Assembly: GCF_004762045.1 (NCBI RefSeq)
Contig: NZ_SJOM01000007.1
Location: forward strand, 4,155,451 to 4,219,450
Source: Mycobacterium sp. DL99
Lineage (GTDB): Bacteria > Actinomycetota > Actinomycetes > Mycobacteriales > Mycobacteriaceae
DNA length: 64,000 nt
Direction of reading: 5' to 3'
The translations under genes were made by a program, and so were the position numbers. The notes below the pieces were generated by a model. That model worked only from the letters and a program-made list of their open reading frames with translations. It ran no database searches and was not told the DNA's origin. This document shows, one piece after another, positions 35,412 through 44,200 of the stretch. Position 1 is the stretch's first letter; every line of letters starts with the position of its first letter.

Positions 35412-38400
35412 TTAGTTGCCGAACGCGGGTTCTGGGGCCGTGCGTTCCAACTCGGACGCCACATCTGCGCTGTCCATGCCCGCGACCTCGAGATACAGCT
35501 CGGAAACCAACTGCAGACGGTCCGATCCCGCCTCCCGGCCGGCCAGCAGCGCGGCCATCTCGGCGACCGTTCGGGCCGCGAAGACATCGGCGACCATGAC
35601 GGTCGAGGTGTCCAGCCAGTCCCTGATCCGCGCCACCAGCTGAGTACCCAGCACCGAGTCCCCGCCGAGGGCGAAGAAATCGTCGTCGGCACCGACGCCG
35701 GACTGCTTGAGAACGTCGCCGACGATCGCGCACAGGGCCGTTTCCAGCGGGTCCGACGGCGCCCGGTACCCCCTGGCCTCGGGGGCGCCGACCGCCGAGA
35801 GCATCCGGACTGCCACCGTGCGGTCCGTCTTGCCCCGGGCGTAGGGAATCTCGTCGGCGACCAGAAGCACCTGCGGAACCATGTGCGCGGGTACCAGCTC
35901 GGCCAGTGCCGTGCGGATGACCTGAGCGACCGTCTCCGCATCCCTGCCGGCATCCAGGCCGGCCTCGTCCGCCCGCACCACCGCGCCGAGCAGATCGTGG
36001 CCGCCCTCGACCGGCACCAGCACCGCCACCGCCGCATCCACACCGGGAACCCGGCACAAGGCACCCTCGACCTCACCCAGCTCGATACGGAAGCCGCTGA
36101 CCTTGATCCGGTGATCGGCCCGGCCGACGAATTCCAGTGTGCCGTCGGGCCAGGACCGCACCTGGTCTCCGGTGCGGTACCAGCGGCGCCCGTCGTACTC
36201 GACGAACCGTTCAGCGGTCAGGTCAGGACGGCCGCGGTATCCGCGGGCGATGCCGCGACCGCCGACCCACAGCTCACCCGGAACCCAGTCGGGGCAGTCC
36301 TGGCCCCGAGCGTCGACCACCCGGCAGCAGTTGTTGGTCAGCGGGACGCCGAACGGCACCGAGGTCCAGTGCGAGGGCAGCGCGTCGTCACCGGATCCGA
36401 CTTCGAAGACCGTGTTGTGCGTCGCGGTCTCGGTGGCTCCGCCCAGCCCGGCGAAGCGCACCCGCGGCGACGCGGCGCGCAGTGCACGCACCAGGTCCGG
36501 ACGCACCCAGTCCCCGCCGGTCGGTACCACCCGCAGCGACGACAGGGATTCACGCGCTCCGCCGGCAGCCACGAGCATCTCCAGCCAACCGGTCAGGAAG
36601 TGCAGGACGCTGACCTGGTGCTCGTCGATCAGCTTGACCCAGACGTCCGGATCGCGGCGGTGCTCCTCGTCGACGACCACCATCGAGCCACCCGAGCGGA
36701 AAGTCCCGTAGACGTCGATCACCGACAGGTCGCACTCCAGGTGGGACAACGCCAGACAGCGATCGGCCGGCCCGATCTCGAAATGGTCGTTGATGAACTC
36801 GATGGTGTTCATCGCCGCGTCGTGGGTGATCTCGACGCCCTTGGGCTCGCCGGTGGAGCCCGACGTGAACAACACGTACGCCAGATCTTCCGGCTTGACC
36901 TCGATCGGCTCGAAATGTGCCGGATCGCCGATGATCTCGGCGTCGGCAACGGTCAGGTGCGGCAGGTGGGGATGTTCCGACCCCGAACCACAGATCAGCG
37001 CGAAGTCGACTCCCCCGGTGTGCAGGATGCGTGCCGCCCGGTCGGCCGGCTGATCCACCCCGACCGGCAGATACGCGGCTCCGACCATCGAGACGGCCAG
37101 CAACGCGATGACCTGCTCGACGCTCTTCGGGCCCAGCACCGCGACCACCTCGCCCCGGCACACGCCGCGGGACTGCAGGGCGGCCGCCACGGCCAGCACC
37201 TTGTCCTCCAGCTCGCCGTAAGTGAGATTCCCGGCGCTGCTGAACACCGCGGGCGCGTCCGGGGTGGCGGCCGCGTTGGCCAGGAAACCGGTGTGCAGTA
37301 CATCGCCGCTGGGCGCCGAGGCCGTCGCGTTCAGCTCCGCCCGCACCCGCCGCTGCTGCTCCGAGGCCGCGGGTGCATCAGGGGCATCCCAGGCCGCGTC
37401 GTCGGTGGCCAGGCGGCGCAGTTCGGCCAAGTGGTAAGCGAACATCGCCTCGGCCACGCCAGGCCGGAACGCCTCGACCCGGACGTCCCAGTTGATCATC
37501 AGGCCTTCGGCGATGGGGGTGGCCTGAGCGTCGATGAGCACCTGGGGTCCCTGCGAGATGGTCCAGACCGGCGCGCCGAAGTGGTCGGTGACGTCGCCGG
37601 CGAACAGATCGCCCAGCCCGAGCGCACTGGTGTAGACGATCGTGGCCAGCGTCTGGCTGCCACGGTGCCGGCTCACGTCGCGCAGCACATCGAGACCGGA
37701 CACCGAGGAATGCGCAGCGGTGGCGTGCAGCGTCTCCTGCACCACCCGGGCCCGGGCCGCGGCGGTATCGGCTCCGGTCAGGTCGATGTCGAGCAACAGC
37801 GATGAGGTGAAGTCACCGACGAGCTTGTCCACATCGGGGTGATACGGCTCCCTGCCGAACATCGGCAGGTTGAGCAGGAACCGGGACTGGGTCGACCAGT
37901 GCGCCAGCGCATTGGCGTACGACGCCCCGACCGCCATGGCCGGGGTGATGCCGCGCCGGTGGGCCGCCGCGAACAATGCGTCGCGGGTCGGCACGTCGAG
38001 CGTCTCCCACAGCCGGATGCTGCGGTGCGGGTTGCTCTGATCGGACAGCGGAACCAGTGGCAGCACAGGCGGATCCGGCAGATCGGGCACGCGTTCGGCC
38101 CACCACTGCAGATCTTGCTCCGACGGCGGCGGCACCGAAGCCGTCAGCTGGGCCCGGTATTCGCGGTAGGTGTAGTCGAGATCCGGCAGATCGACGCCGC
38201 GGTACAACGCGGCCAGATCCGCCATGAAGTTGCGGTAGCTCACCGCGTCCGCGCACTGCATGTCCATGTCGACATGGAGACGGCTACGTCCACCGGGCAG
38301 CAGAGACAGGCTCAGCTGCAGCACCTCCTCGTGCAGCATCTGATGGGACTTGGATTCCCTGGTCAGCTCCAACTGCGCTTGTGCCGCAGCCTCATCCAGG

Positions 38401-38945
38401 TCACGTAGGTCGTACACGGTGACGGGCAGCGGGCGGTCACCGATCCGCTGGGTGCCGTCGGGCAGGATCTCGACCCGCAGCATCGGGTGGCGCGCAGCAA
38501 GTTTCGCCGCCGCCGTCTGCAGTCGCTGCGGATCGACACCGGCACCGTCGAATTCGACGTACAGGTGGGCACCGACTCCGCCGAGCTGCTGATCCTGGTT
38601 GCGGCCTATCCAGAAGGCGTGCTGGATGGGCGCCAGCGGGAAGGGTTCGCCGTCATCACCGGCGGCCCCACCAATTTCGGGACCGGGGTCCCGGGTCGGG
38701 GCGTCCGGAGAATGCTCGGCGACCAGGCCGATCCAGGCGGCGACGGTGGGATTGGCCGCCAGGGCGGCGAATCCGACATTGATGCCCTGCTTACGCCAGC
38801 GGCCCGACAGCGACATCATCCGGATCGAATCGAGCCCGGAAGCGATCAGGTCGGCGTCGGGATCGACATCGTCAGGGCTGACCCCCAGGAGTTCGGCGAC
38901 CTCGTCGCGGACCGTCCGGGAACTCGTCGCCACCACGCTCACCAT
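35412..38945 (-). CDS. mbtB: Phenyloxazoline synthase MbtB (ArCP-Cy-A-PCP)
   Basis: This 1177-residue NRPS joins the aryl acid to serine and cyclises it to the oxazoline. An aryl carrier domain comes first (Ser40 in LIASGLDSIRMM). The cyclisation domain has DxxxxDxxS at Asp228-Ser236 (DMQCADAVS). The adenylation domain has LFTSGSTGEPKG and YRTGD. A carrier domain follows with Ser1097 in FFALGGDSVLG. The C-terminal thioesterase domain of M. tuberculosis MbtB is absent; mbtT supplies one in trans. The ATG at 38945 abuts a GAAGG element, so a GTG three codons later (38936) is an equally good start. Tandem IdeR-like boxes precede it. Confidence 0.95.
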   Translation of the reverse strand: MVSVVATSSRTVRDEVAELLGVSPDDVDPDADLIASGLDSIRMMSLSGRWRKQGINVGFAALAANPTVAAWIGLVAEHSPDAPTRDPGPEIGGAAGDDGEPFPLAPIQHAFWIGRNQDQQLGGVGAHLYVEFDGAGVDPQRLQTAAAKLAARHPMLRVEILPDGTQRIGDRPLPVTVYDLRDLDEAAAQAQLELTRESKSHQMLHEEVLQLSLSLLPGGRSRLHVDMDMQCADAVSYRNFMADLAALYRGVDLPDLDYTYREYRAQLTASVPPPSEQDLQWWAERVPDLPDPPVLPLVPLSDQSNPHRSIRLWETLDVPTRDALFAAAHRRGITPAMAVGASYANALAHWSTQSRFLLNLPMFGREPYHPDVDKLVGDFTSSLLLDIDLTGADTAAARARVVQETLHATAAHSSVSGLDVLRDVSRHRGSQTLATIVYTSALGLGDLFAGDVTDHFGAPVWTISQGPQVLIDAQATPIAEGLMINWDVRVEAFRPGVAEAMFAYHLAELRRLATDDAAWDAPDAPAASEQQRRVRAELNATASAPSGDVLHTGFLANAAATPDAPAVFSSAGNLTYGELEDKVLAVAAALQSRGVCRGEVVAVLGPKSVEQVIALLAVSMVGAAYLPVGVDQPADRAARILHTGGVDFALICGSGSEHPHLPHLTVADAEIIGDPAHFEPIEVKPEDLAYVLFTSGSTGEPKGVEITHDAAMNTIEFINDHFEIGPADRCLALSHLECDLSVIDVYGTFRSGGSMVVVDEEHRRDPDVWVKLIDEHQVSVLHFLTGWLEMLVAAGGARESLSSLRVVPTGGDWVRPDLVRALRAASPRVRFAGLGGATETATHNTVFEVGSGDDALPSHWTSVPFGVPLTNNCCRVVDARGQDCPDWVPGELWVGGRGIARGYRGRPDLTAERFVEYDGRRWYRTGDQVRSWPDGTLEFVGRADHRIKVSGFRIELGEVEGALCRVPGVDAAVAVLVPVEGGHDLLGAVVRADEAGLDAGRDAETVAQVIRTALAELVPAHMVPQVLLVADEIPYARGKTDRTVAVRMLSAVGAPEARGYRAPSDPLETALCAIVGDVLKQSGVGADDDFFALGGDSVLGTQLVARIRDWLDTSTVMVADVFAARTVAEMAALLAGREAGSDRLQLVSELYLEVAGMDSADVASELERTAPEPAFGN

Positions 38946-38956
38946 CCTTCAAACAA

Positions 38957-38975
38957 TTAGTAAAGGCTGCCCTAA
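38957..38975. promoter_or_regulatory. IdeR-like iron box 1, mbtB-mbtA divergent promoter
   Basis: TTAGTAAAGGCTGCCCTAA matches 14 of 19 positions of the IdeR consensus. It is the first of two tandem boxes one base apart in the 94-base region between divergent mbtB and mbtA. Tandem boxes at this site are known in M. tuberculosis, where iron-loaded IdeR represses both directions. Confidence 0.8.
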
Positions 38976-38976
38976 C

Positions 38977-38995
38977 TTAGCGGAGGTTACCCTAT
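38977..38995. promoter_or_regulatory. IdeR-like iron box 2, mbtB-mbtA divergent promoter
   Basis: TTAGCGGAGGTTACCCTAT matches 13 of 19 consensus positions and follows box 1 after a single base. Two IdeR dimers could bind side by side. It lies 45 bases upstream of the mbtA start. Confidence 0.75.
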
Positions 38996-39039
38996 ATTCG
39001 ATCTGCCGACACACTTACCCAAGGGGAGTCAGAACACCG

Positions 39040-40692
39040 ATGACCACCGGTTTTGACCACGAACAGGCCGAGCTGGCAAACGGATTCGCACCGTTCCCAG
39101 AGGACCGCGCCGAGGTGTACCGCCAGGCCGGGTACTGGCAGGGCAAAGCGCTCGACAGCATCCTGCGCGAGGCCGCGCAGCGTTGGCCGGACAAGCCGGC
39201 CGTCGTCGACGCCACCGGTGGCCACACCTTCGCCGAGTTGGACGCACTCGCCGATCGCATCGGCGCGGCACTCGCCGCCCGGGGCATCGCCCCCGGCGAC
39301 CGCGTCCTGGTGCAGCTGCCGAACACGCGCGAATTCGCGGTCGCCACTTTCGGTTTGCTTCGCGCCGGAGCGGTCCCGGTGTTGTGCCTGCCCGGTCACC
39401 GGTCGGCCGAGTTGGGGCACTTCGCCGAGGTCAGCGGAGCCGTCGCACTGGTGATCCCCGACATCATCGCCGGCTTCGACCACCGCGAGCTGGCGGCTCA
39501 GCTCGTCGCTGAACACCCGCGGTTGCGTCACGTCCTCGTCGACGGCGACCCCGGCAGCTTCCAATCCTGGTCGGCCCTCAAAGATTTCGACGACTCGGGA
39601 CCGCCGAACGTCACCGTCGACACCAGCGGTCCGGCCGTACTCCTGGTGTCCGGCGGAACGACCGGGCTGCCCAAGCTCATCCCCCGCACCCACGACGACT
39701 ACCTCTACAACGCCGCGGCGTGCGCACAGGCCTGCGAAATGGTGCACGACGACGTGTATCTGGCGGTACTGCCCGCCGGGCACAACTTTCCGTTCGCCTG
39801 CCCCGGCCTGCTCGGCTCCATGACCGTCGGGGCAACGACCGTCTACACCGATGACCCCAGCCCTGAATCCGCCTTCGCTCTGATCAACAGCCACGGCGTC
39901 ACGGTGACCGGACTCGTCAACGCCCTGGCCAAGCTGTGGACCCAGGCCTGCGACTGGGAACCGATATTGCCGACGTCACTGCGCGTGGTCCAGGTGGGCG
40001 GATCACGGATGTCGCCGAAGGAGGCCCGCTTCATCCGTCAGGGGCTGAGCCCGGGACTGCAGCAGATCTTCGGAATGGCCGAGGGGATGCTGAATTTCAC
40101 CCGGCCCGGCGACCCGGTGGACGTGGTGGAGAACACCCAGGGCCGGCCGATGTCACCGCACGACGAGATGCGGGTGGTCGACGAGGACGGCCATGAGGTT
40201 GCGCCCGGACAGGAAGGGGAGCTGCTGGTGCGCGGCCCCTACACACTCAACGGTTATTACCGCGCCGAGGAGGCCAACTCCCGGTCCTTCAGCCCCGACG
40301 GGTTCTACCGCACCGGGGACCGGGTCCGGATCTTCACCGACGGGCCGCGCGCGGGCTACGTCGAGGTGACCGGCCGGATCAAGGACGTCATCCACCGTGG
40401 CGGCGAGACGGTGTCGGCCACCGACCTCGAGGACCACCTGCTGACGCACCCGGCGGTGTACGCGGCTGCCGCCGTGGCGCTTCCCGACGACTACCTCGGC
40501 GAAAAGATCTGCGCCGCGGTGGTTTTCAAGGGCGCACCGATCACCCTGATCCAGCTCAACGAGTTCCTGGACCAACGCGGGGCATCGGTTCACGCCCGGC
40601 CCGACGTGCTAGTCCCGATGTCGACGCTGCCCACCACGGCGGTGGGCAAGGTCGACAAGAAGAAGCTCGTGACGTCGCTGCCCCTCGGCTGA
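39040..40692 (+). CDS. mbtA: Aryl acid AMP ligase MbtA
   Basis: This 550-residue stand-alone adenylation enzyme activates salicylate (or, proposed here, 6-methylsalicylate) as the acyl-AMP and loads it on the MbtB aryl carrier domain. Motifs are LLVSGGTTGLPKLIPRTHDDY (A3), QQIFGMAEGMLNF (A5) and YRTGDRVRI (A7). The catalytic lysine lies near the C-terminus in TTAVGKVDKKKL. The ATG at 39040 has AAGGGGAG about 11 bases upstream. An in-frame extension over the IdeR boxes was rejected. Confidence 0.96.
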   Translation: MTTGFDHEQAELANGFAPFPEDRAEVYRQAGYWQGKALDSILREAAQRWPDKPAVVDATGGHTFAELDALADRIGAALAARGIAPGDRVLVQLPNTREFAVATFGLLRAGAVPVLCLPGHRSAELGHFAEVSGAVALVIPDIIAGFDHRELAAQLVAEHPRLRHVLVDGDPGSFQSWSALKDFDDSGPPNVTVDTSGPAVLLVSGGTTGLPKLIPRTHDDYLYNAAACAQACEMVHDDVYLAVLPAGHNFPFACPGLLGSMTVGATTVYTDDPSPESAFALINSHGVTVTGLVNALAKLWTQACDWEPILPTSLRVVQVGGSRMSPKEARFIRQGLSPGLQQIFGMAEGMLNFTRPGDPVDVVENTQGRPMSPHDEMRVVDEDGHEVAPGQEGELLVRGPYTLNGYYRAEEANSRSFSPDGFYRTGDRVRIFTDGPRAGYVEVTGRIKDVIHRGGETVSATDLEDHLLTHPAVYAAAAVALPDDYLGEKICAAVVFKGAPITLIQLNEFLDQRGASVHARPDVLVPMSTLPTTAVGKVDKKKLVTSLPLG

Positions 40693-40735
40693 AAATGTCT
40701 CGCGCCTGCCGCCGCCATGGACGACACTGCCCGAC

Positions 40736-41266
40736 ATGACCAGCGAGGTGGTATTCATCGGCGGGCGATCCGGGACCGGCAAGACCAGCACCAGCTTTGA
40801 GATGCACGCCCGGTTGGGCGTCGCGGGCGTCTCTCACTGTCTGATCGACGGCGACCTCCTCGACATGGCTTACCCCGCCCCGTGGGAACACAAGCTCGCC
40901 GAACAAAACCTCGCAGCGATGTGGGCAAATTACCGCGCACTGGGCTATCGCCGGTTGATCTACACCAATACCGCCTGCGTCCTACCAGACGTCGTCGAAC
41001 ACCTCACCACCGCGATGGGCGACAAACCCACCGTCCTCACCATCCTGCTCACCTGCACCGATACCACAGCCCGAAAACGTCTCAGCCAGCGCGAAATCGG
41101 CTCGACGCTCGATCAACACCTCGCGTCCAGTTCCCACATGAACGACCGCCTGCGGGCCGGCGCCGCGGCCACAACACACCAGATCCCCACGGACGGTCGC
41201 AGCGTCTCCGATATCGCCGCGGAAATCATCAGCCTGACAGGCTGGGCGGCCACCGCTACGCCTTGA
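40736..41266 (+). CDS. Small P-loop nucleotide kinase-like protein
   Basis: This 176-residue protein has an N-terminal Walker A motif, GGRSGTGKTSTS (about residues 9-20), then LIDGDLLDMAYP. It ends with a lid-like RKRLSQREIGSTLDQHL. The fold resembles small kinases such as adenylylsulfate kinase, gluconate kinase or chloramphenicol phosphotransferase, but no substrate residues identify it. It follows mbtA by 43 bases and overlaps the convergent PKS gene end by 11 bases. The mbtJ gene found at this point in M. tuberculosis is absent. Confidence 0.75.
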   Translation: MTSEVVFIGGRSGTGKTSTSFEMHARLGVAGVSHCLIDGDLLDMAYPAPWEHKLAEQNLAAMWANYRALGYRRLIYTNTACVLPDVVEHLTTAMGDKPTVLTILLTCTDTTARKRLSQREIGSTLDQHLASSSHMNDRLRAGAAATTHQIPTDGRSVSDIAAEIISLTGWAATATP

Positions 41267-44200
41267 CCTCACAGCCCATCCCAGCCTCCAGCAGCTCGAT
41301 GATCCTGGCCGTCACGGCGGCTGCGGTGGGATGCTCCCACAACAGGGTCGGCGGCAGCGACAGCCCGGTCTGCTTCTCCAGCTGGCGGCGCAGCCGCACC
41401 GTCATGATCGAGTCGACGCCCAATTCCACCAATGGCAGGTCGACGTTCACGTCGGACTCCGCGAGCCCCAATTGACTTGCCACCGCGGTCAACACATGGG
41501 CCGCCACCTGATCGGGATCGAACTCCCCCGTGCTCGACGAGGGCGGCTCCGATGCGTCGTCGGGTTCTTCCTCGGGTGCGACATCCGCAAGGATCGGCAC
41601 CGCGGCGGCCGCGGGAAGGACCGGTAGCACCACGATGTTGGCCGCATCCTCACGCATCGCCAGGTCGAGCGCGCCCATCGCGTCGTCGGCGCCGACGGTG
41701 CCCATGCCGAGTGCATCGAGTTGCGCCGCCACGAACTCCGATGCCGAGCCCATCCCCAGCCCACGCCACGCCGTCCAGGCGACGGCGGTGGTCCGGTCGC
41801 CCAGACTGCGCCGGTGCCGGGCCATTCCGTCCAGGAACGAGTTGGCGCAGCCATAGGCGCCCTGCCCCGGGAACCCGGCCAGGTAGCCACATGACGAGAA
41901 CAGCACCATCCAGTCGAGCTGCTCGGGCGGGAACACCTCGTGCAGCACGAGTGTCCCCTGCACCTTCGGATGCATGGCGGCGGCGAACTCGTCGGATGTC
42001 GTGTTCATCAGCAGCGCACCGGCTTCCACGCCGGCGGCGTGGATGACACCGTGCACCGGCGGCAGCGGGCGCAACACGTCCCGCAGGGCGTCGGCCGATC
42101 CGGGCGCACCGACGTCGACCGCGGCGACGGTGACCGACACCCCACGATCCTCGAGTGCGGTCACCGCACGGACCGCCGCCGACTGCTCGCCGGCCGCCCA
42201 GGCCGAACGGTCGCCCAGGCCCGAGCGGGACAGAAGCACGAGACGGCGGGCACCGAGATCGGCCAAACGCTGAGCCATCTGCAGACCGAGCACGCCGGTG
42301 CCGCCGGTGATCAGATAGGTGCCCCCCGGTGCGCACCGCATCGGGCTCGCCTGCACCGTCGCGGCCGAACCCGAACCCGAAGCGGAGAGGCGGGCGGCCA
42401 ACGCCACCCCGTCGCGAACCACCAGCACACCATGTCCGGCCAGCGACCCCAGCGCGTCGAGTGGCAGGCGTCCGTCGGCCACGTCGACGACACCGCCCCA
42501 CAACTGCGGGTGCTCGGCCGCGGCGACCCGGCTCAGACCCCACAGCGGTGCGTGGGTCACGTTGGCGCCTTCATGGACGCCGACGGTGAGCGCCCACAGC
42601 CGCGCCGACAGACCCAGGCGCTGCTGCAGGGCCAACGTCCCGGTCACCAGGTCGACGGCAGCCCCGGGTGAGTCATCGTCGCGCGGCAACACCAGCACGA
42701 CCGGGGCGTCGCCGAGTTCGCTTGGTAATGAGCCGAATTCGATGCTCGACTCCAGTTCGGCGGGGTCTTCCACCGCCAGGTAGGGCACGGCGGCCGCGGT
42801 CAGGTCGTTGACCGCGGTTTCCAGCCGGTCGACATCTCCGCCGACCAGCACCACCCCACTGGGCGACCGCCCGCCGCGAGCCGACACCGGATGCCACGAC
42901 ACCTGGTGCACGATCCGGCGGACGTCGGTCGCCGACGCAGCGCGCCCCGGATTCTCCAACTCCTCGAAGGCCATCCCACCGATCGACAACAGCACCGACC
43001 CGGACTCGTCGGTGATCGCCACGTCGGTGGTGGTGGTACCGGGCCTGCGCCGCACCGACAGCATCGCGGTCGCCGGCGGCGCGCCAAGTACGTGCACCCG
43101 TTCGATCCGGGCAGGCATCCGCAGCCGCGGCGGGCCGTCGAAGCTCGTCGAGGCGGCCGAGGTGGCCGCGTCCATCAGCGAGGCCCAGGTGCTGGGCTGC
43201 GCGCCGTCGGACCCCGAGCTCACCCGGGCCAGCAGTTCGCCTTCACCGCGGCGCAGATCCTTGATGTCCCAACCGAATCCCATGGCGGCAACCCCGAGTT
43301 CGGCCAGGGAGTCGATCACATGCCGCGCCGGCAGGGCCTCGGTGCAGCGCACACGGGCCGCAGCCAGGTCGATGGCCGGTGCGCCACCGTCGTCCGCACC
43401 GTCATCGAGAGCGACCACCGCACTGCTGTGCGTCAGCCACCCGCCGCCCTGGTCCTCGGTGGCATCCGCCAACCGCGAGGCCAGGGTCAGCTCGCGGTCG
43501 GCCAGCACCACCTGAAGATCGCGGGCGCGGGCCGGGGCCACGGGCGTGCGCAGCCGGATGTCCGTCAGCCCGGCGCCACCACCGGCCGCCGCCAGAAAGG
43601 TATTCAGCAGTACTGCGGCAGGCACGATTTCGGTGCCCTGCACCGGGTGGTCCCCCGGGTACGGCCGATTGTCGAAGTCCAGCCGGGTCTGCCACATCCG
43701 GGTGGCGACGGTTCCGGCCACGTCGGTGCGGCCGCCCAGCAGGGTGTGAACGGTGGTGTCGTGCACCGCACGCCCGCCGGGCGCGGCGGAAGGCACCCGC
43801 CAGAAGTGCCGGTGCTGCCATTGGGTGACCGGGAGGTCGGCGGCCCACGGATCGGTCTCGGCGACACCATGTTCGACATCGGCGCCGTGGCAGTACAGCG
43901 AGGCGACCGCGGTCGTGACGGCCGTCGACTCGGGCGCGTCACGACGCAGCAGCGGGATGACGGCGTGGTCGTCGACGCCCAGGTGCAGCAGCGTCTCGAC
44001 GGTCGAGTGCGACACCACGGGATGGGCGGACACCTCAAGGAACAGCCGGTGTCCGTCCTCTGCCGCCGCCGCGACGGCCTCGGCGAACCGGACCTGCCCG
44101 CGCAGGTTGCGCACCCAGTAGTCGGCGTCCCTCGACGCAGTGGAGCGGGGATCGGGCAAAGCCGTGGTGTAGAGCGGGATCACCGCATCCCGGGCCGGAT

